Source: Streptosporangium nondiastaticum (GTDB taxonomy: Bacteria > Actinomycetota > Actinomycetes > Streptomycetales > Streptomycetaceae). Taken from it: a stretch of DNA of 64,000 nt. Of the stretch, positions 7,848 through 18,469 are shown piece after piece. Where the stretch lies: assembly GCF_003011965.1 (NCBI RefSeq), contig NZ_PXWG01000023.1, positions 1-64,000 of the forward strand. The letters are read 5' to 3'. How positions within the stretch are numbered: the stretch's first letter is position 1; each line of letters starts with the position of its first letter. The notes under the pieces were generated by a model. That model saw only the letters and a list, made by a program, of their open reading frames with translations, ran no database searches and had not been told where the DNA came from. The translations under genes were made by a program, and so were the position numbers.

Positions 7848-8366
7848 CTACCGCTCCTTTCCCCAGGGTTCAGGAGCCGCAACCTCCGCCGTCAGCATTC
7901 TGCGCAGGCATCCCAGGCAACGGGAACGTACCGGCCCCAAAGATCCTTGTGACATTCCCAACTCGCCTGCGATTTCTCGGTAGGTCGGGTCCTTCCGGGA
8001 CAGCAGGGCCGCCAGCAGGCGGGGGCACCGGCCGGGCAGGCGGCGCACGGCGGCGCGCAGCGCGCGGCCCTCTTCGGCGGCGAGCACCTGCTGTTCGACG
8101 CCCGCGTCGGGGGCGCACGGCGGCTCGCCGTGGGTGGGGTCGTAGAGCACCTCGCGCCGGGCGCGGCGGCGGGCGGCACGGGCTTCCGCCCTGACGGTCG
8201 CCCGCAGCCGGGCCGCGGAGACGATGGTGCGGCTGTCACTGAGCAGCCGCACCCAGACGCCCTGCTCGAGGTCGGCGGCGTCGGTCCCGGCGACCGCGGC
8301 CGCCTCGGCGGCGCACTCCGCTTTGAGCAGCGGGCTCAGCCGGGTCAGGAGTTCGCTCTGCGTCAT
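7848..8366 (-). CDS. Sigma-70-like RNA polymerase factor
   Basis: A 172-residue protein resembling a short ECF-type sigma factor. Residues 3-75 look like a degenerate region 2 (LEQGVWVRLL), and residues 100-155 form a region 4 helix-turn-helix (RLPGRCPRLLAALLSRKDPTYREIAGELGMSQGSLGPVRSRCLGCLRRML), with conserved GSLGPVRSRCL typical of the recognition helix. It would direct RNA polymerase to a specific promoter set. No anti-sigma gene is adjacent. The ATG lacks a strong ribosome site. The promoter region contains the inverted repeat CGGGTgataACCCG. Family assignment is good; regulon unknown. Confidence 0.7.
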   Translation of the reverse strand: MTQSELLTRLSPLLKAECAAEAAAVAGTDAADLEQGVWVRLLSDSRTIVSAARLRATVRAEARAARRRARREVLYDPTHGEPPCAPDAGVEQQVLAAEEGRALRAAVRRLPGRCPRLLAALLSRKDPTYREIAGELGMSQGSLGPVRSRCLGCLRRMLTAEVAAPEPWGKER

Positions 8367-8463
8367 GCGAGGCGGGACGTGTGCGCTTGCCGCGCCGGTT
8401 GCCGGTGTCGCGGGTTATCACCCGTCCGGGTGGCGGACCCGGTTCCGGCTGCGCCGTGCCCGA

Positions 8464-8494
8464 CGGGCCTGCCCGGCGATGCCGGGCAGGCCCG
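8464..8494. terminator. Hairpin terminator after the glycerophosphodiesterase gene
   Basis: A perfect 14-bp stem (CGGGCCTGCCCGGC and its complement) with the three-base loop GAT lies 12 bases past the glpQ stop. Confidence 0.75.
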
Positions 8495-8506
8495 GGCCCG
8501 TACGCG

Positions 8507-9688
8507 TCAGGCCTTGCGGAACGCGTCCCGCGCCAGCACCGCCGTGTCGCAGTTGTCCGAGAAGATGCCGTCGATCCCGGTCGCGAAGTACGTCTTGAAC
8601 GCCGCGAGCGCGTCGCCGTACGCGTTGGGGTCGGTGCCGCGCCGGAAGTCCGCCGGCAGGAAGCTGTTCTCGTTGCGCATGGTGTACGGGTGCAGGATCA
8701 GCCCCGCGGCGTGCGCGTCCCGCACCAGCGTCGTCGGCTTGGTCAGCTTGTCGTTCTTGTCCCGCGGGATGATGAGGTTCAGCCACGGGCCGATGCCCTG
8801 GGCGAAGCCGGAGACCCACTTCAGGCCCGCGGGCGTGATGAGGTCGGCGACCTTCCGCGGGTCCTTGGCCTCGACGAAGTCCCACGGCTGCGTCGTGAGG
8901 TCGTCCAGCAGGAGCACCTTCGGGCAGTCGACGCCCAGCCGGCCCAGCCGCTGGAGGCTGCTCGGCTCGAAGGACTGCAGGAAGGTGTAGCCGTTGCGGC
9001 CCGAGCGGTTGTAGCGGCGCAGCAGCTTGGCGAGCCGCTCCTCCAGGCCGAGGCCGGCCTTGCGGAAGTACGTGGGGTGCTTGGTCTCGACGTGCAGCCA
9101 TATGCGCCGGCCGCGCTTGCGGCCCTGCTCGTCGGCCCACTTCAGGACCTCTTCGAAGGTGGGCACCTGCCACACGCCGTCGTAGAGGGTGTTGTGCTGC
9201 CGGTTGCCGGGGATGCGCTCCTTGGCGCGCAGCGTCTTGAGCTCGGCGAGCGTGAAGTCCTCGGTGAACCAGCCGGTGTGGGCCTCGCCGTCGACGGTCT
9301 TCGTCGTCTTGCGGGAGGCGAACTCCGGGCGGGAGGCGACGTCGGTCGTGGCGGTGATGTCGTTCTCGTGGCGGCAGACGAGGTGCCCGTCCTTGGTGGG
9401 GACGACGTCCTGCTCGATGACGTCCGCGCCGTTGTCGAGGGCGAACTGGTAGGAGCCGAGGGTGTGCTCGGGGCGGTAGCCGCAGGCGCCCCGGTGGCCG
9501 ATGACGGTGGGCACGGGCAGGTCCTTGTACGAACCGCCGCCCGTGCCGCCGCCGCGGCCCTGTGCCACCGGGGCGGCGGTCGCGGCCGCCGCCGTGCCCG
9601 CTCCGCCGCCGAGGACGACCGCTCCCGCGCCGAGGGCCGCGGCGGCCCCCAGAAGGGTGCGCCTGCCCGGCCGCTGCTCCTGATCCAT
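8507..9688 (-). CDS. glpQ: Secreted glycerophosphodiester phosphodiesterase, Tat-exported
   Basis: A 393-residue GDPD-family enzyme that cleaves glycerophosphodiesters to sn-glycerol 3-phosphate and an alcohol outside the cell. The N-terminus has a twin-arginine signal (RPGRRTLLG, Arg 9-10) followed by an Ala/Gly-rich hydrophobic stretch. The GDPD core starts VIGHRGACGYRPEHT with catalytic His65-Arg66 and Glu74, then IEQDVVPTKDG (metal ligands Glu92, Asp94) and the second His near 107 in CRHEN. The start is the ATG with AAGGAG five bases upstream. A 9+4+9 palindrome lies about 70 bases upstream. Longer than the bacterial cytosolic GDPDs because of the export signal and insertions. Confidence 0.9.
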   Translation of the reverse strand: MDQEQRPGRRTLLGAAAALGAGAVVLGGGAGTAAAATAAPVAQGRGGGTGGGSYKDLPVPTVIGHRGACGYRPEHTLGSYQFALDNGADVIEQDVVPTKDGHLVCRHENDITATTDVASRPEFASRKTTKTVDGEAHTGWFTEDFTLAELKTLRAKERIPGNRQHNTLYDGVWQVPTFEEVLKWADEQGRKRGRRIWLHVETKHPTYFRKAGLGLEERLAKLLRRYNRSGRNGYTFLQSFEPSSLQRLGRLGVDCPKVLLLDDLTTQPWDFVEAKDPRKVADLITPAGLKWVSGFAQGIGPWLNLIIPRDKNDKLTKPTTLVRDAHAAGLILHPYTMRNENSFLPADFRRGTDPNAYGDALAAFKTYFATGIDGIFSDNCDTAVLARDAFRKA

Positions 9689-9759
9689 GAACGCTCCTTG
9701 CTTGCGGTCCCGGCGCCGGTCGGGCACCTGTCGGACGCGCAGATCGTAAACACGTACGA

Positions 9760-9781
9760 CTTCCGTCTGTGAAGACGGAAG
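9760..9781. promoter_or_regulatory. Palindrome CTTCCGTCT-gtga-AGACGGAAG upstream of glpQ
   Basis: Perfect nine-base arms with a four-base spacer, 72 bases before the glpQ start and 136 before plsC. Position and symmetry fit an operator shared by the divergent lipid genes; it does not look like the direct-repeat PHO box. Confidence 0.45.
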
Positions 9782-9917
9782 ACAAACGGCGTGCAAACTC
9801 ATGTCAACACTCCGTATCGCGTCCCCCTACCCGGGGTGCGCGTGGGCCATACCGGCGAGTATGGTCAGCCCCTGCGCAGGCATGCGCCGCACCGACCATC
9901 ACGACCGGAGGGCCCCG

Positions 9918-10595
9918 TTGTCCCGCATCTTGCTCAAGGCGTTCCTCGGATTGCTCATGCGCGTCCTGTACCGCCCCAAGGTGGAGGGCACGGAGAACAT
10001 CCCCGGCAGCGGACCGGTCATCCTCGCGGGCAGCCACGTGACCTTCGTCGACTCGCTGTTCCTGGCGCTGGTGGTCAAGCGCCAGGTGTTCTTCATCGGC
10101 AAGGACGAGTACGTCACGGGCAAGGGGATCAAGGGCCGGCTCATGGCCTGGTTCTTCCGCAGCTCCGGCATGATCCCGGTGGACCGCGACGGCGGCCACG
10201 GCGGTGTCGCGGCGCTGATGACCGGCCGCCGGATCCTCGACGAGGGCCGGGTCTTCGGCATCTACCCCGAGGGCACCCGCTCCCCCGACGGCCGGCTCTA
10301 CCGCGGCCGCACCGGCATCGCCCGCCTCGCGCTGATGACGGGCGCGCCGGTGGTGCCGTTCGCGATGGTCGGCATGGACAAGGTCCAGCCGGGCGGCAAG
10401 GGCATGCTGCACCTCGCCCCGGTCACGGTGCGCTTCGGCGAGCCGCTGGACTTCTCCCGCTACGAGGGCATGGACCGCGACCGGTACATCCTGCGCGCCG
10501 TCACCGACGAGGTGATGAGCGAGGTCATGAGCCTGTCGGGCCAGGAGTACGTCGACGTCTACGCGACCAAGGCCAGGGCCTCGAAGGCCGCCTGA
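9918..10595 (+). CDS. plsC: 1-acyl-sn-glycerol-3-phosphate acyltransferase, PlsC family
   Basis: A 225-residue membrane-associated acyltransferase that adds the second acyl chain in phospholipid synthesis (lysophosphatidate to phosphatidate). The HX4D catalytic motif is HVTFVD (His40, Asp45) and the substrate-binding motif is PEGTRSPDG (near 117-125); VPFAMVG near 180 is block IV. The start is TTG with GGAGG six bases upstream; the open frame to 9801 has no ribosome site. Upstream, the inverted repeat CCATAC-N6-GTATGG (9847-9864) overlaps a possible -10 TATGGT. It ends before a hairpin shared with the convergent lipase gene. Confidence 0.88.
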   Translation: MSRILLKAFLGLLMRVLYRPKVEGTENIPGSGPVILAGSHVTFVDSLFLALVVKRQVFFIGKDEYVTGKGIKGRLMAWFFRSSGMIPVDRDGGHGGVAALMTGRRILDEGRVFGIYPEGTRSPDGRLYRGRTGIARLALMTGAPVVPFAMVGMDKVQPGGKGMLHLAPVTVRFGEPLDFSRYEGMDRDRYILRAVTDEVMSEVMSLSGQEYVDVYATKARASKAA

Positions 10596-10625
10596 CGTCA
10601 CGTCACATCCACTCTTCCCGGCCCT

Positions 10626-10656
10626 GCCCGGGCCGGCCGCTCCGGCCGGCCCGGGC
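10626..10656. terminator. Bidirectional hairpin terminator between plsC and the lipase gene
   Basis: A perfect 13-bp stem (GCCCGGGCCGGCC and complement) with loop GCTCC lies between the two convergent stops, at 10595 and 10662. Confidence 0.75.
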
Positions 10657-10661
10657 TTCGG

Positions 10662-11492
10662 CTATCCCAGGCTGATGCAGGTGGGCTGGAAGGCCGGGTC
10701 GGCCGGGCCCTTGCGCCCCAGCGCGTTGAGGACCCACTGGGCGACGACCGGGTCCTTGGTGGCCTGGTCGTGCATGAACGGGTCGAGCTTGCACTTGTCC
10801 TGCAGCACGACGTTGGTGACGCGCTCGGCCGGGCCGTTCAGCAGGGCGCTGGTGTAGGGGACGACGACCTCGTCGTAGCGCGTGGAGATGACCGTGTAGT
10901 CCGGGCCGGCCGGCGCCTCCTCGCCCGCGTTGAGCTTCTTCATGAAGTCCGAGCCCCACTGCTGGTCGACGCAGGACGGGCAGATCGTCCAGCCGGCCGC
11001 GACGGCCAGCGGGTTCTTCGTGCCGTGGTTGGAGGGGACGATGCCGACGAGGTCGTCGACCTTGTCCGCGCCGCCCAGGAACTTCACGTAGTAGCGCGGC
11101 ATCATGCCGCCCTGGCTGTGACCGACGAGGTCGACCTTCTTCGCACCCGTGGCGCCCCGCACGGCCTCCACGAAGTCGCGCAGCTCCGCCGCCGCCTGCG
11201 GGATGGGGGCGGTCTCCATGTTGCCGTAGTTGAAGGCGAAGACGCAGTAGCCCGCCTCCTTCAGCTTCGGGGAGAGCGCGGACCAGTTCTCGGCCATGAG
11301 CTTGAAGGTGCCGTTGACCAGCACGACGGGCTCGGGGTGGGCCGAATCCGGCTTGCAGGACCAGTCGTTGGCGCCCTTCGGCGGGATGTCCAGGACGGAG
11401 GCGGAGGCCGGGGAGGCGGCGAGGCCCGTCAGGCCCAGGGCCGCGGTGGCCGCGGCGGCGAGCAGGAGTCTGACCGTTCTGCGGAGGCGCAT
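10662..11492 (-). CDS. Secreted lipase, alpha/beta hydrolase (lipase class 2 type)
   Basis: A 276-residue secreted hydrolase. The N-terminus MRLRRTVRLL plus an Ala/Leu-rich core ending ASPASAS is a Sec signal peptide. The oxyanion strand VVLVNGTF precedes the nucleophile elbow GHSQGG (124-129, Ser126), the fold of Streptomyces extracellular lipases and esterases. Cys residues at about 46, 83, near 188-191 and in KCKLD and PTCISLG suggest disulfides. The start at MRLRR follows AAAGGA; the longer frame to 11513 has no ribosome site. Upstream are two overlapping palindromes (11554-11574). Substrate is inferred as acylglycerol or a related ester. Confidence 0.82.
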   Translation of the reverse strand: MRLRRTVRLLLAAAATAALGLTGLAASPASASVLDIPPKGANDWSCKPDSAHPEPVVLVNGTFKLMAENWSALSPKLKEAGYCVFAFNYGNMETAPIPQAAAELRDFVEAVRGATGAKKVDLVGHSQGGMMPRYYVKFLGGADKVDDLVGIVPSNHGTKNPLAVAAGWTICPSCVDQQWGSDFMKKLNAGEEAPAGPDYTVISTRYDEVVVPYTSALLNGPAERVTNVVLQDKCKLDPFMHDQATKDPVVAQWVLNALGRKGPADPAFQPTCISLG

Positions 11493-11553
11493 GAGGGGGG
11501 TGTCCTTTGGCAACGGGACGGCGGAAAACCGCTGTCGTAAACCGAACCACGTT

Positions 11554-11574
11554 CGACAATGTCGACCAGTGGTC
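11554..11574. promoter_or_regulatory. Two overlapping palindromes in the lipase promoter
   Basis: CGACAATGTCG (11554-11564) and GACCAGTGGTC (11564-11574) share one base. They sit 62-82 bases before the lipase start, near a possible -35 TTGACT on the minus strand, and could bind a regulator of the lipase. Confidence 0.35.
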
Positions 11575-11633
11575 GTGATCGTTGCCCGGGCGTAAGGATC
11601 CAGTCAAGAGAAATTGTTTCCGGCATATGTCAC

Positions 11634-11662
11634 ACAGGCCGGGGCTTGCCGCCCCGGCCTGT
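11634..11662. terminator. Hairpin downstream of the MFS gene
   Basis: A perfect 12-bp stem (ACAGGCCGGGGC and complement) with loop TTGCC lies 100 bases past the stop of the MFS gene and upstream of the lipase promoter. A smaller stem GAGCCG-cgcc-CGGCTC follows at 11681-11696. It probably ends MFS transcription. Confidence 0.6.
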
Positions 11663-11761
11663 CGTGCGCTTTGCTCATGTGAGCCGCGCCCGGCTCAATC
11701 CGGCGAACGCGGTTCCGTTTGCCGTACCCGCGCGGCGGATCCGCCGTGCCCGCGGGCCGGA

Positions 11762-13312
11762 TCAGCCGCCGTAGCCCTCCTCCAGCTTCTGGCCGCGGAG
11801 CAGGAACCACGCCGCGGCGGCCGTCGCCAGCAGCACCACGGCGCCGACGCCGGAGGCGATCCGCAGGCCCTCGACGAAGGCGTCCTGAGCGGAGACGAGC
11901 AGGTCCGAGCCCTGATCGGGCGGCAGGGCCGCGGCCGACTCGACGGCACCGCCGAGGGACTCCCGGGCCTCGTCGGCGGCCGTCGCGGGCACGCCCGCCG
12001 GGACGGTGAAGTCCCGGTAGACGCCGGTGACGATCGAGCCGAGCAACGCGATGCCGAGCGCGGCACCGAGCTCGTACGCCGTCTCCGAGACGGCCGAGGC
12101 GGCGCCCGCCTGTTCCTTGGGCACGCTGGAGAGGATCACGTCGGCCGTGACGGTGAAGGAGAAGCCCGCACCGACGCCCACGACCAGCAGGGTCGCGCCG
12201 AGGACCGGGTAGGCGGTGTCGGACTGCAGCCAGACGAGCGCCGCGAGGGCGACGCCGATGGCCGCGAGCCCGCCGGTCACCACCGAGCGCACCGAGAACC
12301 GCCGTGCGGCCCGCCCCGCGAGCAGTCCCGCGGTGACCGCGCCGATCGCGGCCGGCAGTTCGGCCAGGCCCGCCTCCAGCGGGCTGCGCCCCTGGACGAG
12401 CTGGAGGAACTGCGACAGGAAGAAGACCATGCCGGACAGGCCGAGGACGGTCAGCAGGTCGGCCAGCACCGCGCCGGAGAAGCCCCGGTGGTGGAAGAGG
12501 CGCATGTCCAGCAGCGGCGAGGGCAGCGTGAGCTGGCGGCGGACGAACCACACCAGCGCGAGGACTCCGACGGCGGCCGCCGCGGCGACGTCCCAGCGCA
12601 GGCCGTGCGTCGCCCCCTCCTTGATCGCGTAGACGACGGCGATGACGCCGGTCATGGAGAGCACCACGCTGAGCAGGTCCCACGGGCCGGGCGACGGGTC
12701 ACGGGACTCGGGCAGCAGCTTGATGCCGACGAGCACCAGCACGGCCATCACCGGCAGGTTGATCAGGAAGACCGAGCCCCACCAGAAGTGGCCCAGCAGG
12801 AAGCCGCCCACGACCGGGCCCACCGCGGCGCCCGCCGAGGCCATGGCGCCCCAGATGCCGATGGCCAGGCTGCGTTCCTTGGGGTCGTGGAAGATGTTGC
12901 GGATCAGGGCGAGCGTGGACGGCATCAGCGTCGCGCCCGCGACGCCCAGCAGGGCCCGGGCCGCGATCATCATCTCGGGGCTGGTGGCGTAGGCGTTCAG
13001 CACGGAGACCGCGCCGAAGGCCACCGCGCCGGTCAGCAGGAGCTTCTTGCGGCCGATGCGGTCGCCGAGGCTGCCCATGGAGACCAGGAGTCCGGCGATG
13101 ACGAACGAGTAGACGTCGCCGATCCACAGCAGCTGGGTGCCGGACGGGCGCAGGTCCTCGCTGAGGAAGGGCGTCGCGAGACCGAGGACGGTCGCGTCGA
13201 CGGCCACGAGGAGGACGGCCAGGGCGAGGACGGCGAGCGCGAGCCAGCGTCCGGGACGGGATGTCTCGGCGGGCGCCCGCTCGGTCAGCGGGCCGCCGGT
13301 GGTTCCGGTCAC
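11762..13312 (-). CDS. MFS drug exporter, DHA2 (14-TMS, EmrB/QacA/SmvA) family
   Basis: A 516-residue transporter with about 14 membrane spans. Motif A-type GSLGDRIGRKKLL lies near residue 80 and the first span carries the drug:H+ antiporter motif AVDATVLGLATPFLSEDL; motif C-like segment GPVVGGFLL is near 163. Such proteins use the proton gradient to expel hydrophobic or cationic toxins. The GTG start overlaps the stop of the upstream tetR as GTGA, so both genes form one unit and the regulator very likely controls the pump. The substrate is unknown. Confidence 0.9.
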   Translation of the reverse strand: MTGTTGGPLTERAPAETSRPGRWLALAVLALAVLLVAVDATVLGLATPFLSEDLRPSGTQLLWIGDVYSFVIAGLLVSMGSLGDRIGRKKLLLTGAVAFGAVSVLNAYATSPEMMIAARALLGVAGATLMPSTLALIRNIFHDPKERSLAIGIWGAMASAGAAVGPVVGGFLLGHFWWGSVFLINLPVMAVLVLVGIKLLPESRDPSPGPWDLLSVVLSMTGVIAVVYAIKEGATHGLRWDVAAAAAVGVLALVWFVRRQLTLPSPLLDMRLFHHRGFSGAVLADLLTVLGLSGMVFFLSQFLQLVQGRSPLEAGLAELPAAIGAVTAGLLAGRAARRFSVRSVVTGGLAAIGVALAALVWLQSDTAYPVLGATLLVVGVGAGFSFTVTADVILSSVPKEQAGAASAVSETAYELGAALGIALLGSIVTGVYRDFTVPAGVPATAADEARESLGGAVESAAALPPDQGSDLLVSAQDAFVEGLRIASGVGAVVLLATAAAAWFLLRGQKLEEGYGG

Positions 13313-13875
13313 CGTTTCATCCTCCGCTCGGTCTCGGCCCTTCGCTCGGCGCCGCCCAGGAGCAGTTCGGCGACCATGCGGGGCATGTCCTTGGCGGCCA
13401 CGCGCCGGTCCTGGACGGCCCAGGCGCCGGTGCCGATCAGGCCGTAGAGGGCCTCGGTGAGCCAGGCGGGCGTGAGGTCGAGCCGGAAGGAGCCGTCCTC
13501 CTGGCCGCGACTGAAGAGCCGCTGGACGCGGGTGTCGAGCCGGTTCCAGCCCTCGTTGGTGCCGTTCTCGTAGAGCTGGTTCTCGGTGAAGAGGAAGGCG
13601 AGCATGCCGGCGACGGGCTCGACCTCGTCGATCAGGCGGCGGACGGCGCCGGCCGCGTCGCCCTCCTCGATCCGGGCCGCGTCCAGGGCCTGCTCGAACT
13701 GCTGGATGCCCAGCTCCTCCAGGGCGCGCACGAGCGCGTCGCGCCCGGCGAAGTGGCGGTGGAGGGTGGCGCGGCCGATCCCCGCGGCCTTGGCGATCTC
13801 GTCCATGGAGGCGGTCGCCTTGCGGGTGAGCAGGGCGGCGGCCTCCCTCAGCACATGGTCCCGGTCAACACTCAT
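13309..13875 (-). CDS. TetR-family repressor of the adjacent MFS pump
   Basis: A 188-residue regulator. The N-terminal helix-turn-helix is ASMDEIAKAAGIGRATLHRHFAGRDALVRAL (about 22-52); the rest is an all-helical ligand-binding domain. The ATG is immediately adjacent to a 58-bp palindrome that must contain the promoter. A sequence TTATCG seven to twelve bases before the ATG could be the -10, making the mRNA leaderless. It is translationally coupled to the MFS gene. Expected role: autorepression and repression of the pump until a drug binds. Confidence 0.88.
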   Translation of the reverse strand: MSVDRDHVLREAAALLTRKATASMDEIAKAAGIGRATLHRHFAGRDALVRALEELGIQQFEQALDAARIEEGDAAGAVRRLIDEVEPVAGMLAFLFTENQLYENGTNEGWNRLDTRVQRLFSRGQEDGSFRLDLTPAWLTEALYGLIGTGAWAVQDRRVAAKDMPRMVAELLLGGAERRAETERRMKR

Positions 13876-13932
13876 GAGACGACGATAACCCGAATGAGAC
13901 GTGGATGTCTCACTCGGGTTATCGTCGTCTCA
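13875..13932. promoter_or_regulatory. 58-bp near-perfect palindrome at the tetR start, likely TetR operator
   Basis: Arms of 26 bases (13875-13900 and 13907-13932) match with a single mismatch around the six-base centre GTGGAT. The inner part reads GAGAC-N6-GTCTC. One end of the palindrome abuts the tetR ATG. It is much longer than a usual TetR operator and contains the promoter in both arms. Confidence 0.7.
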
Positions 13933-13973
13933 GATCGAGGATCGAGCCGGGAGGCAGGGGCCGCCGGGCCGCC

Positions 13974-14023
13974 GCAGGCGTCAGGGTCCGTAAGGCGTCA
14001 CGGGCCGTAGGGCGTCACGGGCC
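13974..14023. repeat. Three 16-17-bp tandem repeats abutting the argH stop codon
   Basis: GTAAGGCGTCACGGGCC (13990-14006) and GTAGGGCGTCACGGGCC (14007-14023) are nearly identical and are preceded by a diverged copy GCAGGCGTCAGGGTCC (13974-13989). The array ends exactly at the argH stop. Confidence 0.7.
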
Positions 14024-16757
<2,734 letters not shown>

Positions 16758-16771
16758 GGGTTTCTCCTTAC

Positions 16772-16822
16772 GATGCATTCGCTGATGGGTATAACTATGC
16801 ACTCCACCGTATGGTTCGTCAA
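16772..16822 (-). promoter_or_regulatory. argG promoter with two ARG boxes
   Basis: On the minus strand TTGACG (16822-16817), a 17-base spacer and CATAGT (16799-16794) form a promoter. ARG-box-like half operators TGCATAGTTATACCC (16801-16787) and ATCAGCGAATGCATC (16786-16772) overlap the -10 and the transcribed start, so ArgR bound there would block transcription. Confidence 0.65.
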
Positions 16823-16959
16823 TGCTCCATGCGGATTGCTTTCCGTGACGAGACGGTCACGCAGACGAGGTGGTGACCCCCGAATTTGGATCACGCCGCC
16901 AAACAGGATATTTTCTTTCTGCACGCCCCACCGGGAAGAAACCCGGGAGGGACGAGCAC

Positions 16960-17036
<77 letters not shown>

Positions 17037-17052
17037 GCGAACATCGCAGGTC

Positions 17053-17089
17053 GGAAGCCGTTTCCTCGCACAGCGAGGGAACGGCTTCC
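17053..17089 (+). terminator. Terminator of tRNA-Pro
   Basis: A 16-bp stem (GGAAGCCGTTTCCTCG with its complement, one G-T pair) closes loop CACAG, followed by TCGTTTCC. Confidence 0.8.
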
Positions 17090-17133
17090 GTCGTTTCCGG
17101 GCCCGTGAGGGGTGATGCGCGCGGCCGGGCCGG

Positions 17134-18336
17134 CTACGGCAGGGGAACGCGCGTTCCTTCGCGGAAGACCGCGGTCACCGCGTGGACGGCCGTGATGTCG
17201 GCGAGCGGGTCCCCGGCCACGGCCACGAGGTCCGCGTCGAAGCCGGGGGCGATACAGCCCTTGCGGCAGGCGACGCCGCAGGCGCGGGCCGCGGCCGAGG
17301 TGGCCGCGCGGAGCGCCTCCAGCGGGGTGAAGCCCGTCTCCACCATGGCGGCGATGCTGTAGGGGTGGCTGCCGTGGGCCTTGGCCGGGAAGATTCCCGA
17401 GTCGCTCCCGCACACCACCGCTACTCCCGCCTCCCGCATCGCGGCCAGCCCGGCGACCAGGCCGGGGATGCGGCGGGCGATCCGCGGCGGGGGCGGCGGG
17501 CCGCCGGGCAGGGAGCCCAGGGTGAGGGAGGCGACCACGCCCAGGCGGACCATGTCGTCGAGCACCCGCCGGTCGTAGTCCACGCCGGGGTCGGTCTCGT
17601 CGCTCTCGTCGGTGATCTCGGTGACGAAGAAGCAGTGCTCGACCATGTCGAACCCGGCGGCGACCGCGTCGGCGATGCCGGCGGCGGAGTGCGCGTGCGC
17701 CGTGATCGGCAGGCCGTGCCGGTGCGCCTCGCGCACGGCGGCGAGCAGCTCGGCGTGGCCGTACTGCACGTGGAAGGGGTCGGAGCCGGGGGTGAGGTCG
17801 CCGCCGGTGACCATCACTTTTACGACGTCCACGCCGCGCCCGGCCCGTTCGCGGACGGCGGCCCGGATCCCGTCGACGCCCTCGGCCCGCCCGCCGAGGA
17901 ACCAGCAGTGGCCGCGGGCGGTCGTCAGGGGCGGGCCGGAGGCGAGCACGGTGGGCCCGGCCGTGGGGTCCTTGGCGGTCTCGTCCCGGATCCGCAGCGC
18001 CAGATACCCCCGGTCCCCGAGGTCGCGCACGGTCGTCACGCCCGCGGCGAGGGTCGCGCGGGCCGCGGCCCGCATGCGGCCCTGCAGTTCGTCGTCGCCG
18101 GCGGCCCGCAGCCGGCCGACGGCGTCCTCGCTCGCGTCGAAGGCGAGGTGGACGTGGGTGTCCACGAACCCGGGCAGCAGCGTCGCCCGCCCCAGGTCCA
18201 CGAGCCGGGCCTCCGCGGGAACGTTCCCACCGGGCACCACGCCGGTGATCCGCCCGCCTTCCACCAGCACCGCGGGCCGCTCGACGGTCCCCGGGCCTAT
18301 CCCGTCGAAGAGCTTCGCCGCGCGGATCGCCAGCAT
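17134..18336 (-). CDS. Amidohydrolase, imidazolonepropionase/prolidase-like
   Basis: A 400-residue metal-dependent hydrolase of the amidohydrolase superfamily. The HxH metal motif is DTHVH (His61, His63); the bridging Lys is in VDVVKVMVTGG near 173, later ligands are in ITAHAHS near 207 and EHCFF near 229, and the catalytic Asp is in VVCGSDSGIF near 317. Flanking beta-sandwich strands occur at both ends (MLAIRAAKLFDG and ADLVAVAGDPLADI). The ATG has GGGAGGA four bases upstream. No signal peptide. Substrate cannot be deduced; such proteins act on cyclic amides or dipeptides. Confidence 0.85.
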   Translation of the reverse strand: MLAIRAAKLFDGIGPGTVERPAVLVEGGRITGVVPGGNVPAEARLVDLGRATLLPGFVDTHVHLAFDASEDAVGRLRAAGDDELQGRMRAAARATLAAGVTTVRDLGDRGYLALRIRDETAKDPTAGPTVLASGPPLTTARGHCWFLGGRAEGVDGIRAAVRERAGRGVDVVKVMVTGGDLTPGSDPFHVQYGHAELLAAVREAHRHGLPITAHAHSAAGIADAVAAGFDMVEHCFFVTEITDESDETDPGVDYDRRVLDDMVRLGVVASLTLGSLPGGPPPPPRIARRIPGLVAGLAAMREAGVAVVCGSDSGIFPAKAHGSHPYSIAAMVETGFTPLEALRAATSAAARACGVACRKGCIAPGFDADLVAVAGDPLADITAVHAVTAVFREGTRVPLP

Positions 18337-18469
18337 GTGTCCTCCCTCGCCCCATGCCTGCTGTTGGGCCGGTGTTCACGAGGCCGACGCCCTGCGCCCC
18401 TCGTCATCCTGCCCACACCGGTGGCGAGTTCACGCCCGCGGAGGCCCGCGGGCGCGTTCGGACGGGCCG

